A stretch of DNA of 64,000 nucleotides from Archivesica marissinica (Eukaryota; Mollusca; Bivalvia; Venerida; Vesicomyidae): assembly GCA_014843695.1 (NCBI GenBank), contig JABXNX010000074.1:1-64000 (forward strand), written 5' to 3'. Below, one piece after another: positions 1 to 10,147 of this stretch (position 1 is the first letter of the stretch; each line of letters begins with the position of its first letter). The translations under genes were made by a program, and so were the position numbers. The notes below the pieces were generated by a model. That model saw only the letters and a list, made by a program, of their open reading frames with translations, did no database searches and was not told the DNA's origin.

Positions 1-409
1 TTAATGTGGAGCATTGGACTATTGGTGACTAAGGTATGAAGCTGACCTCACAAAAGGTCACATTCGTGGTCAATCATTTATATGTTAATGTGGAGCATTG
101 GACTATTGGTGACTAAGGTATGAAGCTGACCTCACAAAAGGTCACATTCGTGGTCAATCATTTATATGTTAATGTGGAGCATTGGACTATTGGTGACTAA
201 GGTATGAAGCTGACCTCACAAAAGGTCACATTCGTGGTCAATCATTTATATGTTAATGTGGAGCATTGGACTATTGGTGACTAAGGTATGAAGCTGACCT
301 CACAAAAGGTCACATTCGTGGTCAATCATTTATATGTTAATGTGGAGCATTGGACTATTGGTGACTAAGGTATGAAGCTGACCTCACAAAAGGTCACATT
401 CGTGGTCAA
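1..409 (+). repeat. 84-bp minisatellite, about 4.9 units
   Basis: Units start at 1, 85, 169, 253 and 337, each with ttaatgtggagcattgg, and are almost identical. Each holds TGACCT-N6-AGGTCA, an everted pair of nuclear-receptor half-sites. The same satellite borders both N gaps and lies in an intron of the KY-like gene at 41798-43665. Confidence 0.97.
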
Positions 410-553
410 CTGACAATTACTCCAAGTGACCAACCAATCATAATCACTCGCCAAGCTAAATATATTGGTGAACTATCTAACAACAGAAACATCCATTAAG
501 TTAATACATGTATAGCATTTATCGCAATATAAAGAAAACACTTTGCAGTGGGT
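410..553. other. Satellite flank, also present in the KY-like gene intron
   Basis: About 145 bp, starting ctgacaattactccaagtga, that recur at 17411-17554 and, with a few changes, at about 43937-44082 inside the 8-kb intron of the KY-like gene. The left end of the duplicated block is therefore related to that intron. Confidence 0.85.
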
Positions 554-790
554 ACATAACCTATATTAATCACCCTCGTTGGTGCGGATGAAAGCGTAAA
601 TGTGGTCATGCGAGTGGGAGGAAACCAGAGTACCCGGAAAAAACCCACCTGTCCGATGTGGCGACCACCTTACCATCTCATATATTTCCCGGTCCGAGCA
701 TCGACTCTGGGTTTCATTTGTGAGAAACGAGCGTGCTAACCACTGCGCTAATGGGAAAGTTTGGCTCGATATATGTGTTGGCAACAGTTA
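554..790 (-). repeat. tRNA-derived SINE-like element
   Basis: Read on the minus strand, the head has an RNA polymerase III A-box-like stretch (ttagcgcagtggttagcac, about 734-752) and a B-box-like stretch near 696-710. A body common in mollusc repeats follows (tactctggtttcctcccac). There is no coding potential. Family assignment is from memory of the sequence style only. Confidence 0.65.
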
Positions 791-1170
791 AATAGAGGAT
801 CGACAACTAGTTGCATTGGTGAGAAGCGCTAACCTCTGCGCTAATCGGAAAGCTTTGGCTCGATATATGTGTTGGCACCAGTTAAATAGAGGATCGACCA
901 CGGGTTGCATTGGCGAGAAGAGCTAACCACTGCGCAAATCGGAAAGCTTTGGCTCGATATATGTGTTGGCACCAGTTAAACAGAGGATCGACCACGTGTC
1001 GCATTGGTGAGAAGAGCTAACCACTGCGCTAATCGGAAAGCTTTGGCTCGATATATGTGTTGGCACCAGTTAAACAGAGGATCGACCACGGGTTGCATTG
1101 GTGAGAAGCGCTAACCACTGCGCTAATCGGAAAGCTTTGGCTCGATATGTGTGTTGGCAATAGTTAAATA
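692..1170 (-). repeat. 94-bp tandem repeat grown from the SINE head
   Basis: The markers ttggcaacag or ttggcaccag recur every 94 bp (anchor bases at 781, 875, 969, 1063 and 1157). Each unit contains the A-box-like motif of the neighbouring SINE, so the array looks like a local amplification of the SINE tRNA-like head. Confidence 0.9.
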
Positions 1171-1666
1171 GTTAATGTGCACACCCATGAGCAATCGCAT
1201 GTTGTACTACATGTTCGTGTATAGTATGTCATGCATCACACAGCGTGCGTCCGTACATAACAACTGTCTAGGAACAGAACGAATCACAGAACATCACAGA
1301 TAAAAGCAAAAAGCAAATAACATATATCCAACATTTCCAGCTCTGTAGTTCATATATATTGTACTACAAGGAACATTGTATTGAAGGATAGAAAGTAGCG
1401 TGGTGTAAGTGTGCGCGTGCGTACGTGCGTACGTGCGTGCATACATGCACATGTGCGTGAGTGGGGTATGTTATAAACTATATATCGGCGTTACGCTCTT
1501 CACACAGTCCAATATTTTACATATTGGATCGTTTTCGGCTTATATCCTATACATAATTATAGATAGTACACTTTATTGATACGGGTATTATAGGATTATG
1601 GACAATTGTCAATGTACCCGAACTCAGTGGAATATATTTACCTTTCTCAACAGTTACTTATCCAGT
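1171..1666. other. No gene; alternating purine-pyrimidine tract
   Basis: No coding sequence is seen. Positions 1408-1464 are a run of gtgcgcgtgcgtacgtgcgt type, alternating purine and pyrimidine, which is the kind of sequence able to adopt Z-DNA. It is conserved at 18409-18465. Confidence 0.6.
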
Positions 1667-1865
1667 AGAATCCGTGGTCCAGTGGTAGAGCGACGGATTT
1701 GGAATCGAACTGTCCGGGGTTCGATAATCGGTCAGGCCACGTGTGTAGTGTCATTGAGCAATGCACCTTACACGCATTGCTTAGTACTGGTTAACCGCTT
1801 AGGTCGGCTAAGCTTTCCCAAGGGAACATGTATAGGTCACCGCAAGGGGTTTAACATTAACATAG
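1667..1865 (+). repeat. tRNA-derived SINE-like element
   Basis: The head reads tggtccagtggtagagcg (A-box-like), then an anticodon-arm-like stretch with tttggaa, then ggggttcgat (B-box-like). A non-tRNA body containing ggtcaccgcaagg follows. The acceptor arm does not pair, so it is a SINE rather than a tRNA gene. Confidence 0.7.
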
Positions 1866-2033
1866 ATACATATTCAACAGTTACTTATTTCAAAAGAGAC
1901 GTGTACAACGAAGTTTCTAGCACAACACACATATAATAGAGTCGTTCATTTGCATAAATTACACGTGCACATATTCCGCTTTATTTAACAAAGGCCTGAG
2001 TGATATATTTCTACGCATAAGAACGACAAACGA

Positions 2034-2255
2034 GGGTTATTCTGCGATATACCATGGTTGATACTTATTATTTCGATTCTAACACTACTTTCTTCTAATA
2101 ATTTTAGATGAGAAAGGAGTATTTTCTTCAAACGCCGTGCATTTGGCTTTCGAAATTTCCTCCCGCATAAACTTTACACGCATTGTATAAATGGAATAGC
2201 CAAAACACGGTGCGCGCGCAGCGTAGTTCAAGGTAGGTATATCGCAGAATAACCC
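2034..2255. mobile_element. Short inverted-repeat element (MITE-like)
   Basis: The ends are perfect 20-bp inverted repeats: gggttattctgcgatatacc at 2034-2053 and its complement at 2236-2255. The 220-bp inside has no coding potential. Its right half and flank recur at about 11341-11490, which shows a dispersed family. Confidence 0.75.
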
Positions 2256-3034
2256 GTGGTAGAATTTACTCTACAAGTATGTATGCTATTAGCTGGGTCG
2301 TGTTAGAATTAATAATAATATTTCACTTTACAATTTACACTTTACCAATATTGCCTTTATTTGTTTTACAATGATTGTGAAGCAATCAAACACGCACATG
2401 TACTATCTGGAGACCACCGGGTTGCATTGGTGAGAAGCGCGCATGCTAATGAAACGGTTATACAGCTTGTATACCGTATTGTTAGTATTTATGCAAATTT
2501 ATGCTAATTGGCTAATATGAAAATGGTAATTTTTCAAACCTGTTTGCATTTACAAATACGGTAACTAGGGTTTATTCATAATGCCCATCAGTGTCCGACA
2601 GGAACATGCGATGGGAATTTGATGTCTCTTTCAGATGTTTGATATCAGTACAATCTAATACTGGAACATAGAGTGGAGTAACCTATTATCGACGGATTCC
2701 TATTATCGACATATTCCTATGATCGGTGTATTCCTGTGCTTATTCCTATGGCAGTGCAATGTTTTTGTGTTTTTTTGGGAGAAATTATGTGATTTGAAAA
2801 GACTTCAGACTAGTTGATGTGTAGAAACGATGTGGTATAAGAATTCAGGCCATTGCAAACTGTAGGTTGGGCATACTGTATTATTTGGCGGAGGAATACA
2901 GTGTGTAAACACAGTGACGTTATTCACAGGTGAGCACTGGCTACGCAAATCATTACTATCTAGGACAATTTTGCTGTTTTCCAGTTTGATTTAAAACGGT
3001 AGTTCTCAATAATAAGAGCCATTACTTATTTTGT
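2256..3034. repeat. Gene-free stretch with first copy of an 84-bp direct repeat
   Basis: No gene is seen. Positions 2860-2943 contain tactgtattatttggcgg and aatacagtgtgtaaacac, repeated with few changes at 6241-6323. The two copies lie on either side of the fucosyltransferase gene. Confidence 0.7.
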
Positions 3035-3401
3035 ATTACCTCCCTGGACATATAAAGTCCGATTTATCCCGAAATGTATTTCAGTCCTTTAGTTGGAGTC
3101 CTTTGCTTTTACTGTTGTTCCTTAGCAGGATGTTGCGGTATGATAAATGTAATCAAAATCATGTTAATTAATTGATACCACATATTTTACAGTAAGCTAT
3201 CCATTGGATATGCTGTAGGGTAAATTACGAGATTTAATAATTTAATAATTATAAGATGAGGAAGCGGAGGAAAGTGACTAGCATGTGGTGCAATGGAAAC
3301 AACGAGGAAAACAGATGTAACAAATTAAGAGGGGCAAATCTACTTTTAGGGATTATTCTGGTGCAGTAACTTACAAATGTCTCTCATTGTGTCACGGGTT
3401 C
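3035..3401 (+). repeat. Dispersed about 360-bp element, plus orientation
   Basis: Runs from attacctccctgg to aaatgtctctcat. Related copies lie at 6501-6850 (minus), 10765-11110 (plus), 14498-14850 (minus), about 15720-15975 (minus, partial), 20036-20402, 23502-23851 and 31576-31930. There is no reading frame worth noting; the type is not recognised. Confidence 0.8.
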
Positions 3402-4020
3402 ATCCATTGTGAAAATAAAAATCCAAAATATGGCCAAAAAAGCAATAGAAAGTGCAATGGGTATTGACATGTCTGTATGAAATAGAATATAGGCAAGGGA
3501 CAACTTGTTATATTTTAGACACAATTTGGTATTATTTTAAAACATGATATCTCAGAGAAAATAGACCAATATGAACGTCTAAAACATACATTAAAATGCG
3601 TCAAAGTGCACAATCCACGTTCTATGATTCAAACGTTTCCCGGAGATACATTGCCACTGACCTACTCAGCACCATATTACGTTTCGTGCTCAATTTAGTA
3701 GTAATCTAATAATTATGTCGAAAACTAATCCCTCTCGAATTGCTAGTACCGATGGCATGTTCAAATGCAGTCATTGTTTCACTATTCGCATATAAAAATC
3801 GCCCGATATCACACAGACTATCATCAAATGTAACTCCATTCGGACATCCCACCGTTCATGAGCTCGAATATTGTAAGGTAAACCAACCAATGAATATTAG
3901 ACAATCATTTATGACGTCCACTAAAATAAGCACAAGGAGCGAACAAGCATACACAACATGATACGACGGAAATAAGATAAATTATAGGTCTGCGGAATCT
4001 ATGGTTTCCATACAAAATAT
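3402..4020. other. No gene seen
   Basis: About 620 bp of AT-rich sequence with no supported feature. It would be the distal 3' flank of the fucosyltransferase gene if the transcript runs past the minisatellite. Confidence 0.5.
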
Positions 4021-4600
4021 ACTTTCTACATCATGATACACTGTACTTTCTACATCATGATACACTGTACTTTCTACATCATGATACACTGTACTTTCTA
4101 TATCATGATACACTGTACTTTCTACATCATGATACACTGTACTTTCTACATCATGATACACTGTACTTTCTATATCATGATACACTGTACTTTCTACATC
4201 ATGATACACTGTACTTTCTACATCATGATACACTGTACTTTCTACATCATGATACACTGTACTTTCTATATCATGATACACTGTACTTTCTACATCATGA
4301 TACATTGTACTTTCTACATCATGATACACTGTACTTTCTACATCATGATGCACTGTACTTTCTATATCATGATACATTGTACTTTCTACATCATGATACA
4401 CTGTACTTTCTACATCATGATACATTGTACTTTCTACATCATGATACACTGTACTTTCTACATCATGATACACTGTACTTTCTATATCATGATACACTGT
4501 ACTTTCTACATCATGATACACTGTACTTTCTACATCATGATACACTGTACTTGTACTTTCTACATCATGATACACTGTACTTTCTACATCATGATACACT
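4021..4600 (+). repeat. 24-bp minisatellite next to the fucosyltransferase stop
   Basis: About 24 units of tttctacatcatgatacact plus gtac, with c/t changes (tacatc or tatatc) and one partial-unit insertion at 4552-4557. The unit equals eight codons and is open on both strands. On the minus strand it reads YHDVESTV repeatedly, in the same frame as the fucosyltransferase and only six bases after its TAA stop. It most likely lies in the 3' untranslated region. Confidence 0.97.
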
Positions 4601-4605
4601 CTACA

Positions 4606-5967
4606 TTATGCACCATAAAGCCCTAATGCTTGATTTTGCAGTTTCCGAAAAGCACTTGTGTCATTAAGTTTCCACCACTGCTCAATATTTGGGTACGACC
4701 GTCTGTTCCTTGCGAGATTGTGTAACTTTTCACAGAGCCGACAATACGCCATTTGCTGCATTGCATCATGACCAAAAGATAAAAAGTTATCCTTAATTTC
4801 GAGATATCGGATATAGGTGTCTATATGAGAACCCACTTTCTTCAAATAGGTAGCCAGTGTCTTCGGTGAACTGAAATCTGCGGCATTAATGACTGTACTA
4901 TCGGGAGTAATGGATGCATAATCCGCCATTCCGTACACGACTTGAATGATGTCCTGAGGAAACCAGTAATACAACTTTTCTGTTGCATAATCCTTATGGA
5001 ATGTATTTTCAAACGAAAGAATAAACTTATATTCTTCAATAATCTTCGTAATGCAATTTTCTTTCTTGGAATTCGCCGAGGTTTTCTTTGGACACGACAA
5101 TGTACCGCATGTCCCGTATATATCAACATTGATAAACTCCTTGAGCTGTTTAACATACAATTCTCTTTTAGATTTCGTGAAACAATCACTGACTAGCCAA
5201 ACAACGTCGCGCTTCTTTCTTAGATATATCTTGTCATAATCTTGTCTCGTTCTTTTGTGTTGCTTAGCATTATTAGACAATAATTCTGGATACTTTGGTA
5301 ATATGTCCCCATACGGCATTGGGATATCGGAATCGAATCGGTAAGTCATTGTCCAATTAAATAAACTTAGAAATCGGAATGTGTTACCATATTCGATAGG
5401 GTATTGCAATATGCCCGGCTCCGTAGATAATGACTTTACAGGATTCTGTTTTTCCGACCTGTTTAAATAATGACTCATCATTCCTTCACGTGAACCAATA
5501 TACCACCAGGTTTCTCGCTCTGCAAATACAAATACCTGATTTTCGTCCTTACGTTTTGGGGGCAAGAAATTACCTAGATGAACCCCTTGAAATATAACAG
5601 CATCGGCGTCCATTGGTCCATAAATTTCCGTTCCTTGCCCATCGGGAACAATGAAATGTTTCAGAACTTTGCAATTACTGTACTCACACTTGTTCATTTG
5701 GACATTACGTCCCTTGTTACGTAGTCCATGCCCATTGTTGAACGAATCGAACCACTGTATTGTTTTGATGACATTACGAGAACTATCTTTAATAGCCACT
5801 AACTTTGTGTGTGTGTTGTCTTTCTTCTTACTTATCTCGCCTGTTACAGGTGTCTGGTACCTCTGCCGGACATCCAACTTCCTATATGATAGTAGTGTAA
5901 TGTAGAGGGTCCACACCACGACAGAAATTGTTATAATAATGGCAATCTTCTTCAAAGGTATTTTCAT
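4606..5967 (-). CDS. Alpha-1,3-fucosyltransferase-like protein (GT10), copy A
   Basis: Predicted Golgi type II membrane enzyme that moves fucose from GDP-fucose to a glycan acceptor. The 453 residues start with a short basic cytosolic tail and one membrane segment (about 8-27). A stem follows, then the GT10 N-terminal domain with FVFAERETWW (146-155) and FNWTMTYRFDSDIPMPYG (203-220). The donor-binding region has FENTFHKDYATEKLYYWFP (319-337), matching the family pattern FEN-x-DY-TEK. N-glycosylation sequons are at 169, 204 and 435. The start is the first Met before the membrane segment, and the length fits the family. It is a single exon, as for many GT10 genes. The acceptor sugar cannot be told from sequence. 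The protein is identical to the copy at 21607-22968. The stop is followed at once by a 24-bp minisatellite. Confidence 0.92.
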   Translation of the reverse strand: MKIPLKKIAIIITISVVVWTLYITLLSYRKLDVRQRYQTPVTGEISKKKDNTHTKLVAIKDSSRNVIKTIQWFDSFNNGHGLRNKGRNVQMNKCEYSNCKVLKHFIVPDGQGTEIYGPMDADAVIFQGVHLGNFLPPKRKDENQVFVFAERETWWYIGSREGMMSHYLNRSEKQNPVKSLSTEPGILQYPIEYGNTFRFLSLFNWTMTYRFDSDIPMPYGDILPKYPELLSNNAKQHKRTRQDYDKIYLRKKRDVVWLVSDCFTKSKRELYVKQLKEFINVDIYGTCGTLSCPKKTSANSKKENCITKIIEEYKFILSFENTFHKDYATEKLYYWFPQDIIQVVYGMADYASITPDSTVINAADFSSPKTLATYLKKVGSHIDTYIRYLEIKDNFLSFGHDAMQQMAYCRLCEKLHNLARNRRSYPNIEQWWKLNDTSAFRKLQNQALGLYGA

Positions 5968-6035
5968 GGCTAAGCTTACTTCTACCCCTTTCTCCCTAAA
6001 AGATAAACATTCAGTTTATACAAATTTATTTTAGC

Positions 6036-6240
6036 TCGGTTGCGAAACAAGTTCTGTCAACTTATATTAATCACTCTCGAGACCTCATTCCTGATGGAAT
6101 CCATCGCCACGAAGGAGAGAGAAGGGGCTATGTGGAATTTAAATGTTTTGCCTAAGGGCACAATCGTAACGGCTCCAATGGTGCTCGAACTTCGGACATT
6201 GTTATTCATGTATAATAAAAATCAATCAATTAAATCATAA
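6036..6240 (+). repeat. SINE-like fragment
   Basis: Contains gacctcattcctgatggaat, cctaagggcacaatcgtaac and a B-box-like gctcgaacttcgg. Relatives are at 23037-23240, 29398-29560 (minus), 59528-59665 (minus) and 61850-62045 (minus). It lies just upstream of the fucosyltransferase gene. Confidence 0.7.
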
Positions 6241-6323
6241 CTGTAGCTTGGTATACTGTATTATTTGGCGGAGAAATACAGTGTGTAAACACAATGACGT
6301 TATTCACAGGTGAGCACTGGCTA
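6241..6323 (+). repeat. Second copy of the 84-bp direct repeat
   Basis: Matches 2860-2943 with few changes. The inner part tactgtatt...aatacagtg is a short inverted repeat. Confidence 0.75.
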
Positions 6324-6500
6324 TGTGAAACGTTGTATTTTGAATATTCTTGCTGTGTTCCAGGTTGATTTGAATACCTCTTCACAGTGGATGTGGTATC
6401 AGAAGAAATGAAATATTGGAAATATAAATGAACAGACTGTATGTGCTTACTTTTTACTATGTATGTAATAGACAATTTATGTGTTGTTTTACAACCTTAT

Positions 6501-6850
6501 TATGAGAGACATCGGTCAGTTACCGCCACTGAATACTCTCTAATTGCATGTAGTTCCTCTAAAGTGGTTTCCTCTTTTTGCATTGTTGTTTCATTTGCAC
6601 AAAAATGCTATCAATTGACATCCACTTTTTCATCTTATAATTATTATGTTACTATATCTCGGCAGATATCCCACATTATATACAATGGGTATTTATCTGT
6701 AAATTTGTGCTATCAATTAACTAACATGATTTGTATAAACTCACAGTTATCATATTGTTTGGGAACAACAGTAAAAACAAAGGATTCCAACAGAAAGAAC
6801 CGTTATTCATTTCAGGATAAATCGAACTTTATCTGCCAAGGGAGGTAATA
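6501..6850 (-). repeat. Dispersed about 350-bp element, minus orientation
   Basis: Inverted relative of 3035-3401, ending in gggaggtaat. With the copy at 3035 it forms a diverged inverted pair around the fucosyltransferase gene. Confidence 0.8.
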
Positions 6851-7397
6851 GAAAAGCCAGCGCCGTTCCTTATTATTACACTGTTTAACCCATGTAATCA
6901 GAACTATGCATAGTATGCATTGGCACGATGATTCAAAGCAGACAATGAATAAATACATGCAGCTTCACGGTGAATTAATAGTTGTTAACACTGGATTGTT
7001 GTTTGGGATCACGTGTTAGGTTTTCATAATATAACATTAAATTATATCATTTTTGTTCAAGTGCATCACACAATTTTGTCACGCACATGACATACATTTG
7101 TTCTATGCATCCAATGACACTCGCTTTAACCGTATTATTTCTTTACAATTGTAAATGCTTCGGTTACATTTTCAATACTTACTTGACATTTGCGAATTTT
7201 ATTCGGATGATCCTGCCATACATTTAATAATCGGAATCATGCTTTCCGTTATCCATTTATCAGGAATAAATCACAATTACCGAATTAGATACACGAACAC
7301 GATTGAAATATTACCATGAAATCTATCACATTTGTCATTCTGCTGCGCTACAGGAAGTAAACAAATTAGCACGAGTGCGCATGCGTTATTTTCTCAG
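6851..7397. other. No gene; start of the diverged part of the duplication
   Basis: Nothing coding is seen. From about 7055 differences from copy B become frequent, for example aagtgcatcacac here against cacgtgcatcgcac in copy B. Confidence 0.6.
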
Positions 7398-7520
7398 GAA
7401 CTAGTTGTGCTACGGATTGTTCTGGTTTGATACAGGCTCGTGACCGTATTAAGCCAGCAAGCGTAATATCAGACTGGAAAACACAGCTATCAACCTGGGT
7501 GCTAGACCGTATTACTGTAG
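7398..7520 (+). other. Possible unassigned exon, 123 bp
   Basis: Preceded by ttattttctcag and followed by gtaaataac, so it has plausible acceptor and donor sites. It is 41 codons long, with the same phase at both ends. One frame is open across it, including the residues SGLIQARDRIKPASVISDW. It is identical in copy B (24574-24696) although the flanks differ. No relative was recognised, so it may be chance. Confidence 0.2.
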
Positions 7521-8040
7521 GTAAATAACGGAAGATATAGACTAAAATTCATATCTAAGTAAATTATACTTATACAGGGTTAAGCGTGTTATGTTCGGCA
7601 AACAGAATACGTTGTAATGAATGAAACTTACCTAACGAGTAATGAATGGACATTCAATGCAAACACAAAGCACTGTCTCTCAATTTTATAAGTAACGTAG
7701 GTTTCGTAAATTAATAGCTACGTTATTTAGTGCACGGTAAGATAAACAGTGTACGATAAATTTTGTATAACATACAACAGCTCGTTATCCGGAATGAGAT
7801 ATTCACGATCTTAACTGTTTTGGCAACATGATCATTTAACGGGTAATAATTAATGTACCCTCACATACATAAATATCTAGACTATAATCAAATATTTGAA
7901 TTAAAATTTTAATAGCATGTCTGTGGGCTATATGCAATTAATGCCAATTCATAATACTGTGCACATGACACCAAGCAATTTGCAATAAAAAATTAAAGTT
8001 TTCTGTAATTAACAAACTTACTGTAATTCATTGAGTGTGT
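7521..8040. other. No gene seen
   Basis: AT-rich sequence. Copy A shows here (about 7928-7950, gcaattaatgccaattc) the empty site of the transposon that copy B carries at 25111-27835. Confidence 0.6.
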
Positions 8041-8263
8041 GTTTTACCTTTATTTATCGTCGCTACCGGTTGCCCATATGACCGACGCCTCCTGAAGAGA
8101 TTAGTCATTTTAGATTTTTGGAGGATAGTGCAATGATACAGACATAGACCTATTCCAGAATCTCCTCTGGTTCTGTTAGTGCACGGTGTAAAGCATTGAC
8201 ACAAGACCCCGGTTTAAAGTCTGCATTACCAGTCCAGAGTGTTACCACTGGACTACAGATCCG
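8041..8263 (-). repeat. tRNA-derived SINE, head partly lost
   Basis: Shares tatttatcgtcgctaccggt, gcgacgcctcctgaagagat and the anticodon-arm-like taccagtccagagtgttacc with a full copy at 63030-63308. It has relatives at 27901-28113 and 62566-62750. On the minus strand the tRNA-like part comes first. Confidence 0.8.
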
Positions 8264-8295
8264 GAACTACAATAACGGTATAAATATAAAGCTTT

Positions 8296-8547
8296 GCTGA
8301 GTGGTGGGGGCTCGTAAATTGCTGAGTGGTGGGGGCTCGTAAATTGCTGAGTGGTGGGGGCTCGTAAATTGCTGAGTGGTGGTGGCTCGTAAATTGCTGA
8401 GTGGTGGGGGCTCGTAAATTGCTGAGTGGTGGGGGCTCGTAAATTGCTGAGTGGTGGGGGCTCGTAAATTGCTAAGTGGTGGGGGCTCGTAAATTGCTGA
8501 GTGGTGGGGGCTCGTAAATTGCTGAGTGGTGGGGGCTCGTAAATTGA
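8296..8547 (+). repeat. 25-bp minisatellite, about 10 units, only in copy A
   Basis: Unit gctgagtggtgggggctcgt plus aaatt. At the matching place in copy B (28142-28155) there is a single partial unit (gctgagtggtg). The array therefore expanded or collapsed after the copies separated. Confidence 0.95.
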
Positions 8548-8660
8548 GTGATAACAAGACGCAATACGGGATTTGGAAATTTATTCAACAGTCTTAATAT
8601 CTAGAATATAAAAACACAATAGAACATTGCTAATACATACAAGGAAATCAATATCAATGG

Positions 8661-8939
8661 TGAACAGTACCGTAGCCTGAGGTAAAATTCAACCGAGGAA
8701 ATCTAGGGGACCCGGGGGTATGTTCCCCTTTAAAATTGTTGGGGCATAGAAGCGATTTCCTGCTTTTTCTGATTTAATGAGTTTAGACGTAAAATTATGT
8801 ATTGACCTTTCAGCTCTCTAGCAGTCAATATGTTATGTAGCAATGGGATATTGTTTTGGCATTTTATTTGGTTAATTTTTTATTTATTGTTTGGTTGCTT
8901 TGTAACTTCGGTGTACCTCAGTGTGGCTACGGGCCTGGT
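8661..8939. repeat. Dispersed repeat
   Basis: Contains gaacagtaccgtagcctgag and cagctctctagcagtcaata. It is present in copy B at 28262-28537 and inverted at about 60256-60517 in an intron of the KY-like gene. Type unknown. Confidence 0.75.
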
Positions 8940-9078
8940 GAACTAGAACTATTATACTACGATCTCCTTCTCCTGGTGATGTTTTAATGATAGACAAATA
9001 TCTGCATACATAAGATATAGCGAATAGTATTATTAGGAGCGAATAGTTGGGCTGGTTAGGGAGAGGGGGGTAATGTCG

Positions 9079-9390
9079 AACCACCCCAACAGCTTCCGTC
9101 ATATGGTGACTCTCTAGCCGTTATTGGCTGAGAAAGACCTTTGTTTAGTTTAATTATATTTTACTGTTCGATTCGTTTTACATATACATGTGATTACCAA
9201 ACATGACAAATTAAATAAATGCAAACGGGTCAGGTCACAAGTTCTAGCAACATTAGTTACGGCCCTTCCCGAAGTTGAGAAAGACCTTTAGTGCCCAACA
9301 CAACCAATATTTAAGGCACGGACGTGCACCCGAGTAGAACCACCGACTTTCCGCAATCAGCTGGATAGCTTCGTCACATGAAAGAAACAT
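9079..9390 (-). repeat. Dispersed SINE-like repeat
   Basis: On the minus strand it contains agctatccagctgattgcgg and gtcggtggttctactcggg, a type I recall as widespread in molluscs. Relatives are at 28672-28988 and 34296-34475. Confidence 0.6.
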
Positions 9391-9550
9391 AGATGGGGAA
9401 TTTTAATCGACGTAACTGTACCTGATTTCATTCTTCAGAGTATTGCTTTTTGTACAAATACGTTGTGTTCGGGTGTCCCTCCGACGGAATAATTACAAAG
9501 GCATGCATTTATTCTACAATGTACATTCTGGAATACGCATAATTCTTAGC

Positions 9551-10147
9551 ATGCAAGTCATTCAATACACATTGATTACATTCATAGCTTCATTGCAAGT
9601 CATTCAATACACATTGATTACATTCATAGCTTCATTGCAAGTCATTCAATACACATTGATTACATTCATAGCTTCATTGCAAGTCATTCAATACACATTG
9701 ATTACATTCATAGCTTCATTGCAAGTCATTCAATACACATTGATTACATTCATAGCTTCATTGCAAGTCATTCAATACACATTGATTACATTCATAGCTT
9801 CATTGCAAGTCATTCAATACACATTGATTACATTCATAGCTTCATTGCAAGTCATTCAATACACATTGATTACATGCATAGCTTCATTGCAAGTCATTCA
9901 ATACACATTGATTACATGCATAGCTTCATTGCAAGTCATTCAATACACATTGATTACATTCATAGCTTCATTGCAAGTCATTCAATGCACATTGGTTACA
10001 TTCATAGCTTCATTGCTAGTCATTCAATACACATTGATTACATTCATAGCTTCACTGCAAGTCATTCAATACACATTGATTACATTCATAGCTTCATTGC
10101 AAGTCATTCAATACACATCGGTTACATTCATAGCTTCATTGCAAATC
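9551..10147 (+). repeat. 42-bp minisatellite, about 14 units
   Basis: Unit: aagtcattcaatacacattg then attacattcatagcttcatt then gc. Copy B has about 11 units at 29647-30119, so this is a length-variable tandem repeat. The long open frame through it is due to the unit being 14 codons. Confidence 0.97.
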
